A DNA stretch of 64,000 bases from NCBI RefSeq assembly GCF_964656455.1, contig NC_135715.1:40434603-40498602 (forward strand), written 5' to 3'. The position numbers and the translations under genes were made by a program. Below, in pieces: positions 1 through 12,076 of the stretch (position 1 is its first letter; each line of letters opens with the position of its first letter). The stretch is from Halichoerus grypus. Lineage: Eukaryota; Chordata; Mammalia; Carnivora; Phocidae. A model generated the notes under the pieces. That model worked only from the letters and a program-made list of their open reading frames with translations, did not search any database and was not told where the DNA came from.

Positions 1-832
1 TTCCCCAGTGTCTATCACCCAGCCACCCCATCCCTCCCAACCCCCACCACTCCAGCAACCCTCAGTTTGTTTCCTGAGATTAAGAATTCCTCATATCAGT
101 GAGGTCATATGATACATGTCTTTCTCTGATTGACTTATTTCGCTCAGCATAATACCCTCCAGTTCCGTCCACATCACTGCAAATGGCAAGATTTCATTCC
201 TTTTGATGGCTGCATAATATTCCATTGTATATATATATATACGGCTTCTTTATCCAATCATCTGTCGATGGACATCTTGGCTCTTTCCATAGTTTGGCTA
301 TTGTGGACATTGCTGCCATAAACATCGGGGGGCACATAGCCCTTCGGATCACTACATTTGTATCTTTGGGGTAAATACCCAGTAGTGCAATTGCTGGGTC
401 ATAGGGTAGCTCTATTTTCAACTTTTTGAGGAACCTCCATACTGTTTTCCAGAGTGGCTGCACCAGCTTGCATTCCTACCAACAGTGTAGGAGGGCTCCC
501 CTTTCTCCGCATCCTCACCAACATCCGTCGTTTCCTGACTTGTTAATTTTAGCCATTCTGACTGGTGTGAGGTGGTAAATCTTTGAGGTTTTGATTTGGA
601 TTTCCCTGATGCCGAGCGATGTTGAGCACTTTTTCATGTGTCTGTTGGCCATTTGGATGTCTTCTTTGGAAAAATGTCCGTTCATGTCTTCTGCCCATTT
701 CTTGATTGGATCATTTGTTCTTTGGGTGTTGAGTTTAAGAAGTTCTTTACAGATTTTGGATACTAGCCCTTTATCTGATATGTCATTTGCAAATATCTTC
801 TCCCATTCTGTCAGTTGTCTTTTGGTTTTGTT

Positions 833-870
<38 letters not shown>

Positions 871-1030
871 GCAAAAGCTTTTTATCTTGATGAGGTCCCA
901 ATAGTTCATTTTTACCCTTGCTTCCCTTGCCTTTGGTGATGTTTCTAGGAAGAAGTTGCTGTGGCTGAGGTTGAAGAGGTTGCTGCCTGTGTTCTCCTTT
1001 AGGATTTTGATGGACTCCTGTCTCACATTT
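1..1030 (-). mobile_element. Young carnivore L1, 3' portion (5'-truncated, runs off window edge)
   Basis: Read on the minus strand, this is the C-terminal part of L1 ORF2 followed by the start of the L1 3' UTR; the element's 3' end lies before base 1. It aligns by eye, with only scattered differences, to the minus-strand L1 at 12058-13930 of this window. Homology stops near 1030, where the other copy continues into more ORF2, so this copy is 5'-truncated. The reading frame is broken by a T30 run at 836-865 and by other changes. Position 1-130 is shared with 12442-12570 and 35605-35740. Confidence 0.93.
194..1026 (-). pseudogene. L1 ORF2 C-terminal fragment, frameshifted
   Basis: Minus-strand frames encode typical L1 ORF2 C-terminal sequence: one frame from 1026 downward with [20 protein letters not shown], then, in a shifted frame below 865, [38 protein letters not shown] and finally [20 protein letters not shown] to about 194. 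The frame changes at the A30 (plus-strand T30) homopolymer at 836-865 and again around 460-515. The segment covers the region after the reverse transcriptase domain including the cysteine-rich end. It cannot make a functional protein and has no endonuclease or polymerase domain. Confidence 0.9.
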
Positions 1031-1204
1031 ATTTGCTTTTTAATTGGAGAATGGATTAGTCCGTGTAATTTACCAAATAAAAAGCATCACCAGATTTGTG
1101 TTCCTGGACAAAGCCAGGACTTGAAGAAATTTACAGGCAGTAAATTTTACCAGCTGGGAGGGGACTGGTGGGTTATGTGTGAGGCTTCATAGCCCAGAAT
1201 CTAA

Positions 1205-1400
1205 GAGAATAAGTTTTGGGTCCAGGTTGCCAGGTTGTGAATCCTGGTCTATTGTCACTAGGTTTATGAAGTTAAGCAAATGATTTAATCACTCTTGTTT
1301 ATAGTTTTCTTATCTATAAAATGTGGGTAAAAGACAACGTAAGCCTTATGACTCTCATGTGGATTAACTGTGGCCTGAGATACATTGTTTAACAAATATA
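1205..1400 (+). repeat. MIR-like SINE fragment
   Basis: The order of motifs fits the MIR core and tail: loss of a description-like 'AATCCTGGTC', then 'AAGCAAATGATTTAATCACT' and 'CTTATCTATAAAATG'. The copy is strongly diverged, as expected for an ancient mammalian element. Called by eye. Confidence 0.6.
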
Positions 1401-1840
1401 ATTACCTAGACCGGTAGAGGGGATTAAACAGAGTGGCCTCTGAAGAGACTGGGTAGCCACGTACAGAAAAAGGAGGGGTCCATTCTTCCAGGAAAGGAAA
1501 AAACACAAAGGTAATGACATTTGGAAAGAGAGATGGAATAATGCCAAGACAAATGGTGCCTTCCTCAGAATTCATAAATAGATATCTACCAAAGAGATTA
1601 TATAAGCTTCCTGAATTAATTGTGAAAAAACAAGTAGAATAATGATCATATTTTTTATCTTATTTTCTATATGTACTTATTAAGCATGATTCTTTTCTAG
1701 TATACTTTTGCTTGGGATGAGTCACAGAGTTCAGGTGGTACGTGCTTGAGTGGAAAAGAGGTACTAGGGGATAAATGGAGTATGTGGGAAGCAGATATTG
1801 TTAAGGTCTTGTTCTTTCCCAGTTCAAGCCCAATCTATTG
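1400..1840. other. Unassigned AT-rich sequence
   Basis: I see no open frame, splice-like exon or recognisable repeat in this stretch. Confidence 0.5.
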
Positions 1841-2530
1841 CAGTTTGTGTCAGCTCCACCTTCAAAATATATCCACGTCTGACTTCTTTCCAACTCTACC
1901 TCTACTACTCAACCATCTTCTTCACCTAGCTAATTACAAGAGCCTACAGACTTGTCTCTCTAAAGCTACTTTTGCCCACTTTTCATTTATAGTCCCCAGA
2001 GGAGTAGAAGTGATTCTTACAAAACCTAATAATTCCATGTCACCCTTCTGCTCAGTCTCTCCAATGGTTTCTCATCTCACCTCAAATAAAAAGCAAGTTC
2101 CTTAAAATGGAAGGAAAAAGACACCAGTCCCTGAGCTGCTCCCTCCTCCCTCATTTCCTGCTCTAACCTTCTTTGCTCACTTGGAGCAGCTACATTGGCC
2201 TTTTTGCTTTTCTTCAAACACACAGAGTAAATACATTTAAGGTATTTGCAGTTCCCTCTTCCTAGACCTTGTCTTCCAAAACACTGATACTTTTAGATCC
2301 TACTTTTTTTGGTCTTCTTATTGAGAAAAATTTCCTATCCACTCTATCTAAAACATCAGTTTTCTTTCACTATCCTTGTCTTGCCTGATTTCTTTTTTAT
2401 ATTATGTTACTCTTTGTAATAAACAACAATAACAATAAATAACAGATACATTTATTTGTTCACTATTAGCTGCCTCTCACTAGGTTTTAAAATCATTAGA
2501 GTGGTGGCTTGGTCTGTTCTTCCTCTTGGA
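1840..2530 (+). repeat. L2 LINE fragment
   Basis: Recognised by the L2 3' region pattern: 'GTCACCCTTCTGCTCAGTCTCTCCAATGG' type wording around 2038-2070, followed by 'AAAAAGCAAGTTCCTTA' and a pyrimidine-rich run listing 'CTGCTCTAACCTTCTTTGC'. A 119-residue open frame at 1746-2105 falls inside this repeat and is not taken as a gene. Diverged and ancient. Confidence 0.6.
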
Positions 2531-2943
2531 GCTTTCTGGTTCCCCGGATTCAGAACTACACCTGAGGAAAAAATCCCAGATGAGAATTTAGGGATAGTTT
2601 AAGACTGAATTTCTCTGGAATATCTCATCAAAATGCTGTGCTCAAAACTTCTTTGATACCTGTGTCCTGTCTAGCAGCTAAAACGTTTCTTTCACACATT
2701 TCAATTTGCAAAAATATTTGGTTATTTTACTTTCTTAAGGTCATGAAAAACTATGGAGTTTAACATGCTTTAACTGAAACACAAATATTCTAATTAAACA
2801 TATATGGCCATTTTCCTTTTATTAAGAGTTTCCTTGGGCTACCTTTTCTTATAAATGTCATGTAGTGCCAGCTTAAAGTTATTCAGAAGTAATAAGAGAA
2901 TCTTAGAAAACCGAAGTATATTCAGTGTATGTATGATGAAAAT
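2530..2943. other. Unassigned unique sequence
   Basis: AT-rich, no recognisable repeat, exon or RNA gene. Confidence 0.5.
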
Positions 2944-2960
2944 ATAAATGTGTTTATGTG

Positions 2961-3167
2961 GGGGCGCCTGGGTGGCTCAGTCGTTAAGCGTCTGCCTTCG
3001 GCTCAGGTCATGATCCCAGGGTCCTGGGATCGAGCCCCACATCGGGCTCCCTGCTCAGCAGGAAGCCTGCTTCTCCCTCTCCCGCTCCCCCTGCTTGTGT
3101 TCCCTCTCTCACTGTGTCTCTCTCTGTCAAATAAATAAATAAAATCTTAAAAAAAATAAAATAAAAA
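2961..3167 (+). mobile_element. Can-SINE (tRNA-derived), full length
   Basis: Starts at the GGGGCGCCTGGGTGGCTCAG head, contains the tRNA-like B-box region and CT-rich stretch, and ends in (AAATA)n-AAATCTT and an A-rich tail. A 17-bp target duplication with three mismatches flanks it (2944-2960 and 3168-3184, ATAAATGTGT...). Transcribed, if at all, by RNA polymerase III and mobilised by L1 proteins. Confidence 0.95.
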
Positions 3168-3185
3168 ATAAATGTGTGTACGTGT

Positions 3186-4540
3186 TTTATTTATACAAGT
3201 GTCTATATGATATAATTATTATATATAGAATACATAGTACATTATATAAAAATTAAACATATACTCATAAATATGAGTTTCTATGGAGAATACGTAATTG
3301 ATCACATGGTAAAATTATAACATGGAAAATTATATTTTAGTGAATACATTTGGCCATGTGAATTAAATCCCTCATTTTGCAGTTTCCTCATTACTTCTGA
3401 ATTGGTCTAGCAAGATAAGCAGCAGCTAGCAGTGAAACTTAATAAAAAGAGCTACAATGTTTACTCCTCCCATCACCACACTGTACAGTTCTGCTTGAAA
3501 GCTCTTTCAACTGAAGAGTATGATTTCTAATGTATTTCTCTGAAAGAGAAACGTGCACCTTATATGTCCATTTACACATTTATTTTAAATGAAGTTTTGA
3601 GGGGTGTAAAATCTTTACACAGTTGTTATTATCATTTTCATAAATGTCTACATGGGACTTCGTTTGATTTATTATAAGGGAAGTTTGCTTCTCTTTATGA
3701 ACTGTGGCATCTAATTTTTATATTTGAAGCAGTATTTTCTGATTTATGTTGGCGTTAATAACATTGACTCTGCGAAAACCGCCATTCCCTCCCGGCTGGG
3801 CACCACCCTTGGGAGGATAGGTCACAGCTATCTAACAGCAGCATCCACAGCTGTTCATGCTGACGCAGATTTGAGTGTTATTTCCTTGACAGAGGTCACA
3901 GAGAAGCAGTAGAAGATAATTTCATGAGGCATCTGCTATATTTGTGGTTATACTCATTCTTCAAGATTGACCTACAAACTTTAGTTTCTGCAAGAAAATA
4001 ACATTAAATCAAGACACAGGGGCTTATAAATGGAAAGCTGTAACAAATGAACTTTCATGTGAATGGAATGTTATCTTCAATTGAAAAATCAATACAGTTA
4101 AAACCAATAAAATGTTGGTTTCAAAAGAGGCTTAAATAGAGGTCAAAATGGATATATTTAACTTGAAAAGCTTTAAACTATAATATAAAAATCAAGCTAG
4201 AATATACCGTACTCAAGCGTAAAACAGTTAATGCTTAGGGTTATCTAAAAGTTTAGATAGAATCCCTTCCTTAAAATATTTATTTTTTGGTAAACTAGAG
4301 CATATAAAACATGATTACAATAAACAATTTTACCTGCCTAATTTTAAATATTGCTATCAGTGTCTGCTTTGAGGTAAGTAAAATCTATTCTTAAAAATAA
4401 TTTGCTATAAGTTAATTAAAATCTCAAAGGCCTAGCTCTCTCTTTTGGGCTCTGTTTTTGGTCCCAAAGCTTGTTTTGGGGCACCTAATGGACCATCAAG
4501 TAAGACAGAAGATTATGTTTTGAAGCGAAAATTGTGTTCA
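3186..4540. other. Mostly unique AT-rich sequence
   Basis: No gene seen. The only compositional feature is a locally GC-richer block at about 3770-3915, discussed in the findings. A 62-codon open frame there (3724-3912) has no recognisable domain. Confidence 0.5.
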
Positions 4541-4720
4541 CATGTTGCCTTGTTACTTATCTGTGTGACATTGAACAAGTTACTTAAATCTTCTGAGCCT
4601 CAGTTTCATCATCTATAAAATGAATTAGTAAAGTAACACAAAATAATTCTATGAAGATTAAATTTTAAAATGCTCATAAAATCAGCTAGAAAGACATGTG
4701 GTAATTATTAGCTATTTCTT
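4540..4720 (+). repeat. MIR SINE fragment
   Basis: Clear MIR 3' core: 'GTGACATTGAACAAGTTACTT', then 'CTGAGCCTCAGTTTCATCAT' and 'CTATAAAATGAA'. Ancient mammalian tRNA-derived SINE. Confidence 0.8.
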
Positions 4721-4914
4721 AAATACATATTGTATACCTTCTAACTGTGTTTAGCTTCAAAAAAAAAAAAAAAAAAAACAATACACTGTCTAACCTAATT
4801 CTAAAGAGGGTTTCAAGAAACCAAAATGATTATTTTTTTTTATTTTTACCCATGAGCAAATGGCTTGCTCTCCTGCCATTTTTCTTCTTGAATAAATTCA
4901 TCATTTTTTCTTAG

Positions 4915-5160
4915 AAAATAGTTTTTTAGTTGCCTAACATGTGCCAGACACAAAACTCTTGGATGCAGATATGATGACAGATGGGGGCAGGGTTTAAAAG
5001 GTAAAGAGGATTAGATTATACTTGCTTCTGAGGTACACCAAGCATAGAGTAAGGACATAAATCAAGTGAAACTTACCTGAAACTGTTTCCTATGTTTGGG
5101 AAACTGTGAGTCCTTCAATTTTGCTCCATGAAGGTGTAGAAAAGAAAGAGAAGTGTGCTT
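4915..5160 (+). repeat. Probable ancient interspersed repeat
   Basis: Begins with 'CCTAACATGTGCCAGACAC', a diverged form of the 'tactatgtgccaggcac' opening seen also at 7448 and 48600 in this window. Family not assigned. Confidence 0.35.
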
Positions 5161-5383
5161 AGATTTTATACCTTTTGTATGAGAAACTTGAATAGTATAC
5201 CAAAACTATTAAGAAAATATTTGAGTGTTTTAAATATAGTAGTGAAATTATTTGACTATACAATAATGTTTGGTAAAATATAATGTAACTATAACCAATA
5301 TAATATGAGAAACATATTTTTGAATATAGAAATAAATGAGCTCTTACTTCTACTCAAAAAGATTTACAAGTCTCTGAGCATTT

Positions 5384-5577
5384 TTTTTTAAAGATTTTAT
5401 TTATTTATTTGACAGAGAGAGAGAGAGCAAGAGCAGGAACACAAGCAGGGGAGTGGGAGAGGGAGAAGCAGGATTTCTGCCTAGCAGGGAGCCCGATGCA
5501 GGCTCAATCCCAGGACCCTGGAATCATGACCTGAGCCGAAGGCAGACGCTTAACGACTGAGCCACCCAGGTGCCCCA
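5384..5577 (-). mobile_element. Can-SINE, full length, minus strand
   Basis: On the plus strand it runs from a T-rich tail (AAGATTTTATTTATTTATTTG) to GAGCCACCCAGGTGCCCC. It is flanked by a 19-bp target duplication with one mismatch (5365-5383 and 5578-5596, TACAAGTCTCTGA...). Confidence 0.95.
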
Positions 5578-5641
5578 TACAAGTCTCTGAACATTTGACT
5601 GAGAGATTAAAACCCTGGAAACATATTTTATTAGAAATTGG

Positions 5642-5784
5642 CCCGGGGGGGGGGGGGCGCCTCATTTGGTGCTGGCTCATTTGGTGGAGCATGCAACTCT
5701 TGATCTCTGGGTTATGAGTTTGAGCCACATATTAGGTGTAGAGATTACTTAAAAATAAAAATTAAAAAAAAAATCTTTAAAAAG
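5642..5784 (+). mobile_element. Short tRNA-type Can-SINE with G-run at its head
   Basis: Shorter carnivore SINE type: tRNA-like head with 'GGAGCATGCAACTCTTGATC' and 'GAGTTTGAGCC', ending in 'GTGTAGAGATTACTTAAAAA' and an A-rich tail, without the CT-rich middle of standard Can-SINEs. A G13 run (5645-5657) sits at the 5' end. 9-bp target duplication AGAAATTGG at 5633-5641 and 5785-5793. Confidence 0.85.
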
Positions 5785-5792
5785 AGAAATTG

Positions 5793-7440
5793 GACTAGGA
5801 ATAGGTGAAGGGGATTAAGAGGTACTAACTTCCCATAAGTAAGTTATGGGAATGAAAAGTACAGCATAGGAAATACAGTCAATAATATTTGGAAGGAAGG
5901 AAGTCAGTCTTCTGTGGAAAATAATAGGGTTATGTAAACTTAAAAAATATATTAGAAGATCTTATAAGTTTTTCTAAAACTTATTTTCTAAGACTGTTGG
6001 TAAAGAATAAGATTTTTGCCTATGAAGGTAAGTTGAAATTACTGAAATTATAGAGTATTCAGGCATTCCTCAAGGGACCAAAAGGAAAGAGTCAGTAATA
6101 AATAACATTAGCTTATCTGCTATTATCTAAGCTTTGAATTATTAATTGCTGTCCTAAGACATCCATCTTAATTGAAATGGTGCCTGTTTTCACAACATTG
6201 GTATTTGGTTCTTTAGTTCAAATATTAAAAATAATTGCACAATGTTAAGAAATTTCCTCTGTGACATGTTTGTAAATATTGATATTTTTATTTCAAACTT
6301 ACTTTAGTTTGTGTATATAATATTCAGAGATTTATATGAAAAAGAAAATGTGTTTTAAAAAATGACCAACTATATAATCACAGGAAATTGGAGAACAATG
6401 GGTAGTAAAGAAATGGGAGAAATAAGAACACTTAAACACAGAAACTCAAGCCTATCACTTGACTTCTTGGGTGGAAATAAGAAAAGATGACATATTTCTC
6501 TTTCTTTCCCCTTCTAGCTAATAAAAAATTATATGCTTGGTCTTTGAGGAGTAAGACATGGGGAAATGTGCCAAATTATAACCAACTATTGGGTATTATT
6601 ACCTATGGCCTTGGTAAGGTTTCCAAGATTTGCTTGGAGGGCAAGTATTTTGACAGGTATTTGGAAGATATAGAAAGGTGGTAAATTGGTGGTAGGTTGG
6701 ATGGTGTTACAAGTGAAAAATAATGTAGGGTTAACATCTATGATTTATCAGCATTTGGAAGCATGAATAAATTGCAAGAATCTGGGACATCTGTCAAGTT
6801 ACATATTTTAAATGAAAAGTAAGTACAAAGATATGAAGTGCCTATTTTCCTTTTTGTTTATTTATTTTAATTCAAATGGCAGTGTTTGGATATGCTCTAA
6901 ATAATAAAAAAATGCTCAGTAGATAAATGCATGAATAGTCACTTAGCACTTTGGATGTTATGAAAGTTGTCCTACTGAATTAGAGTTTGAATGTGAAATT
7001 TAATTTCTGGTTTTATTTGATCTCAAGTATTATGTAATGGCAGCAGTATTTTTCATTCACCCTAAGAAATGAAGTGTGATTGTTATTAGATTATAAGTTC
7101 TTCCAATAACTTATTAAGATAAATGTTCCTTTTTAACCACTATCAGCCTATTATAACAAAGCATGATTGATAGTGTGGGAAGATTGATATCTATAATTCA
7201 AGATTAACTAATGCCCACCATTATTCTATTTTTTGGTCTTGTACCCTGTCCTACATTTTCTTTAAAAAATGATATTAATTTTCATAGAGCCATATACTAC
7301 TTTTGTCCTTCTGTTAATTTTTTCTTTAATCAGTTAAAACTCTTACTATCTTATTATCTACTGGAAGTTTATATCTATTTTCTCTTTAACAGTCAATATG
7401 TTTTCAGGCATCAAGTATTCCTGTGAGAATTTTACCTAAT
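5793..7440. other. Unassigned AT-rich sequence
   Basis: No gene, RNA gene or recognisable repeat. Short open frames (for example 6487-6684) lack domain signatures. Confidence 0.5.
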
Positions 7441-7447
7441 TAATTTT

Positions 7448-8560
7448 GTCAACAAATATTTATTTAGCACTTACTAGGTGCTAGGGACTTTTCTATAAAA
7501 CATAGACACAGAAATGTGCTGAACAGAAAAAAAAAAACACTGTAATCATGAAGCTTTCATTCTAGCTGAAGAAGTCAGAATATTAAGCACATAATAACTA
7601 AAACATGTAAATTTCATATAGCAAATACAAGAGAAAAAAATGAAGTTGTGAAGAAAGATTACTGAGTTCCTGAACCGGGGGATTTTATTTTATATTTTCA
7701 CACCAGAGTGTGAAAATGTGATTTTTCTACAAAAACCTTACAGAAGTAAAGGAGATCTTATGAAAGGAGTATAGGTAGGGAGAATGGCAAGTGCTATATC
7801 CCTGAGGCGTGAGCATGACTCATTACATTGAGAAACACACAGCAGACCAGTGTAGTCAGAGTAGATTAAGCTAGGGAGGCACAGAGGGATATAACCTTAG
7901 AGAGTGAATAGGCGTGAAATATCCTATAGCTATGTGAAAACACCGGGAAGTACGGAGCAGAGAAATAATATGGTTTCCTCCAAAGGATAATGTAGAGGCC
8001 CACACTGACTCTACACAGAATGGGTAGGAGGAGAGAACATGGTTAGGAGGTAATGGATGTGGTCCAGGAGAACATCCGTTGGCCTGGATGAAAGTGGTGG
8101 CTGTGGAGGTGGTGAGAAATGGTCAGATACTGGTTATATTTTTTGAATGAAAACAGAAGATTTGCTGATGAACTGAATGTGAGATATGGAGAGTCAAGTT
8201 TTCAGCATGAGCAACTGGTGGGACATAGTTGCCATTTGTTGAGTTGCAAATGTTTTTGACATGTTAAGTTTGAGATACCAATTGATTACCTATGTGAAGA
8301 TGCCAACAGAAGTTAGATCCAAACTGGTTTGGTTAATATCAGCCCCTGGACTCAAAGAAATCAACAAAAGAGTAGGATATAAAAAAGAGAAAAAAAATTC
8401 TTAGGGCTAAGCGTTAGGCATAACAGAATGTAGAGATTGGAAATGATAAGCAGGAAGTTAGCATTAGCATTCAGGCTGGTAAGGAGTTTCCAGTGAGGCA
8501 GGAGGGAACCAGTAGAGTTGGGATTCCTTGGAGCCAATTGGTCAAAGTATTACAAGGAAG
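7448..8560 (+). repeat. Ancient mammalian interspersed repeat (family not assigned)
   Basis: Opens with 'CAACAAATATTTATTTAGCA', passes 'CTTTCATTCTAGCTGAAGAA' and later reads 'GGAGGTGGTGAGAAATGGTC' and 'GACATGTTAAGTTTGAGATA', a familiar diverged mammalian repeat order. Probably several joined pieces of one element. The family name is uncertain. Confidence 0.5.
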
Positions 8561-10830
8561 AGAGAAGAATTAGCCTTTTCAAATGCTGATGATAGTTAAA
8601 AAGAATGAGAAGTGAGAGTTGACCATAGATTTGTCAATGTGAAAGCCATTGCCAAATCATCTAAATTAGTTTTGGTTGACAGGGGTCATGAAAACCCTAG
8701 TACAGTTAGTTCATTAAAGAATAAGAATTTCTGGTAGAATGATGAGCTAGACACTTGTACTGAAACCTATGATGTAGTCAACACAAGCAATTCTGAATAA
8801 CATATTTAAACATCTTTGTACAAATACCGATGAGATGGGAACAGTGCAAGGATTTCCAGGCTGTGAATGAGCACAGGTTGAAACCCAGAAAATTAAGTAT
8901 AGTAGTGTAGGAAGGCAGTGTTAAAATCCTGTTAAACCTTAAGCACAACTCAGTCCTAAGCAACCTTAGAGAAACAAACTGGGTTTGTTGCCTTCTTCCC
9001 TATGACTTGGTGCAGTAATCTAAATAACCATTAATTATGGTATATAAGATCCAAATACTAAGCATAATTAAAAATATATATATTTCCATGATATGGATCT
9101 ATTAACCTGTAAATAGGCTGTATTCCTTTTCAAATTCTGTCTTTTCTGGGACTTTATTACATCTTAATTGACAAAATTTATCCTCTTCATTGATTTTTTA
9201 GATGAGTTTAAAAATTGAATTTAGAATCATAGTCATCTTGGGGACATAATACATTTTCTATCAGTCTTTAATTATAGTTGGTTTTCATTATTATTTATTT
9301 CCTTCAAAACAATAAAAATCATTGCACCATTTGTTAAAATTATAAGAGTAAAATAAACTAATTTTAGTAAGTTTATTATTATGTTATAATTAAATATATG
9401 TGTAATATGTATGATTCCTGGAATAAAATTTATTAACATACTACATGTCTGTCTGTGATAAATAATTTTCATCTTTTAGGAGATCCACATTGTAATATTT
9501 TATCTAATAACTTAAATATTTATAATGCTTATGGGTTTTTTTTTAGTTTGATGTACATTAACAAATATAACATTAATGCATATATCTAAAACAAGATATG
9601 GATTAGACATTCACATCAAAATGTCACTAATTATAGTGTCTTTGTATTGATCTACTTTGTCAACATATTAATTAGTGAAATGTTGAAAGTAGGCATGGTG
9701 CAGTTAAAGTAATCACTCTTGCCACGTTGTCATTTCGGAAAAAAATTATGAGAGAAAGAGTGAACAGATCAAAGGATCAGTATATTTTTAATGAATTACT
9801 AATGCTCTCAACTTAACTTTAGATAGCATGCAGTTTATAGATTTCTATCACACTGAATATTTATTATATGAAATCTAATAATATATAGTAAAAGAAAGTG
9901 CAATAATCAGAAACTCCCATATTAAAGTACCTATTGGGTTCAATACACTCTATTTGACCTGAGTTCTAGTCCATCCTGCTGGGTGAGACACAGCTGGATG
10001 AGAGATGTATGAGGTACTCACCTAAGAGATACACAAATATGTAATAAAGTATAAATTATAAGTTCTACTCTACTGGCTTTTGAACAAAAGTTTTTACCTA
10101 GGGTAAGTCTGTCTTGGAGGAAGTTTATTGCAATCAACAGAAACATGACTACTTTAACATAATAAAAATTCATTCCATAAAATTTCAAAGACTATAAAGA
10201 AGTAAAATTATGCTGACAGTAGTCATGTAAAACATGAACTTGGGGTGCTCTCAGATCCCTAGCAGAACAATAGTTCTTTCTAATATTCTGTTATCTAAGA
10301 AACTGACCATATTTGTCTCATGACATAAAACACAGAGAAAGTTAATGTCATGGTTTCTTGCCAGTCAACAGAATGTTTTCTTTGGGGTTAAGAGTTTTCT
10401 ATTGTCCAAGTAGCTATTGATAAAGATCAGTAGAGGGGTAAGTAGGAACCTCCTCTTTGCACTGACTGTCTATACAATCCATGGTAGTTATCATTTCCTT
10501 ACTGATTTAACATTTTCAACCCTGCTTGCATCCTCATAATCCTTATTTGATTTAACTTTCCCCCAAAAATTACCTAGATATATTCCTTTCTGATAGCTCA
10601 ACATTTATATTGGTAAGGAAAGAAAAAAGACCCAGAGGCTTGGAAACTGAAGCAGAGATGAGGAAAATAAAAGCATAGTACATGAGTTGTGTGTTTTTGT
10701 TTTTTTTTTTTAAAGAACAAACACGTCCTATTTTAGGACCAAGCCAGTTTGAAATATGTGAATAGCTGATGGCAAAGCAAAGAGTGCCATGACGTTGTTT
10801 GAAATTCAAGAGAAGAGAGAGGTACAGTTA
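8560..10830. other. Unassigned AT-rich sequence
   Basis: No open frame above about 66 codons with any known motif; no clear repeat. Looks like unique intergenic or intronic DNA. Confidence 0.45.
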
Positions 10831-11030
10831 GTACCTATTTTGTGTCAGATACACCTAAGGTCATTAACATATACCCCCTCCCTCATTCAATGCTGGGACT
10901 ATGTCATTTTAAATAAAAATTTCTGAAACACAGCGTGATTAATTAACTTGTTTAAATTCACATAGCTTTTAGATGCTGAAGCTATGATTCAAACCTAAAT
11001 GTCTCTAATTTTAAGTTTTATGCCTTTTTC
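10830..11030 (-). repeat. MIR-like fragment, minus strand
   Basis: Antisense MIR/L2-type pattern: 'TACCTATTTTGTGTCAGATA', then 'AATTAACTTGTTTAAATTCA' and 'CATAGCTTTTAGATGCTGAA' (diverged 'gacttgcccaaggtcacacagctagt'). Confidence 0.5.
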
Positions 11031-11459
11031 AATACTTCATAGGAGTGTTAGATGTAAAGACATAATTAAAAATAGTAAATTGACATCTGCAGAAGTACAT
11101 ACTTGAGATTCAGAAACATGGCTAGCAATGAGTAAAACTCAAGATACTAGGAAACATTCATCAGAGAATTGAAAGAATGGGTAAGAAACTAGGTAATGAA
11201 ATAATTTTAATATTTTATTCAACTGAATTTCCCTACAAATTCCTTAAGTTCTACTTAAAAATAACTTATTTATTACTCTTCAATAAATATTTGGGTTATG
11301 ATTCAATATTGATGCCTCACTGAAAATGATGACACTTTACTTGCTGTTCATTTCTTCCTATGGACAAATGTGTGCATATTTGACATTTTATATTTATTTT
11401 TTTGCACATATAGTACTTTCATTATATATATGCATACATATATATTGTCATTATTTTAT

Positions 11460-11557
11460 TTTTTAAAATAAGCTCTACACCTAATGTGGAGCTTGAACTC
11501 ATGACTCCGAGATCAAGAGTTACACACTCTACCAACTGAGCCAGCTACATGCCCCCA
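11460..11557 (-). mobile_element. Short tRNA-type Can-SINE, minus strand
   Basis: Antisense of the short SINE type: 'AATAAGCTCTACACCTAATG' then 'CTTGAACTCATGACTCCGAG' and 'ACCAACTGAGCC'. No clear flanking duplication found. Confidence 0.8.
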
Positions 11558-11559
11558 TA

Positions 11560-12057
11560 ATATATATTTTTAATTTCTCATTTTAGTTTTCCTGGGTCAG
11601 AGAATTCGCATCACAAATGTTCACTCAATTCTTGTCTCATTGTTCCCTTACACTCCCTCTTTAGGTAAATGGCACATTTAGCAGTAAACAGGAGAAAATA
11701 TGATACTGATGTGAAAGCTGTTCCTAATGACATGATTTGCTTGCAGTCTCATTATTTTGTGAATAATAATGACAGCTAATTTAAACTTAATGCACAGGCA
11801 ATTTCTTTGAATATTCACACCAATAGCTTTAGAAAGTCAATGATCTCAAGGCTGAGGTAAGACTCTCTGGGACAATTTAGGAAATTTTCAGCTCACTGAG
11901 CAAACATTGGTGAGAAAATCTTTGAAAAGACATTACAGGATCACAAATGAAATTTTAGTTTAATTCATAGTGTGTGCAAATACTTCAATATTTCTATCAA
12001 TTGCTAGTATCTAGACATACTAAAAACAGTCATGCTTATATCCCTTTAATATGCATA
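11560..12057. other. Unassigned AT-rich sequence
   Basis: No recognisable gene or repeat before the L1 insertion. Confidence 0.45.
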
Positions 12058-12076
12058 AAATTATATATATTTCTTT
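12058..12076. repeat. Target-site duplication, left copy
   Basis: AAATTATATATATTTC followed by Ts; pairs with 16447-16465. One extra AT unit compared with the right copy. Confidence 0.75.

Noticed and set aside
1746..2105. 119-codon plus-strand frame
   Set aside because: Lies in L2-like repeat sequence and has no recognisable protein domain.
2961..3040. tRNA-like sequence that might be a tRNA gene
   Set aside because: It is the tRNA-derived head of a Can-SINE and is followed by SINE body and tail; no copy in the window looks like an intact tRNA gene.
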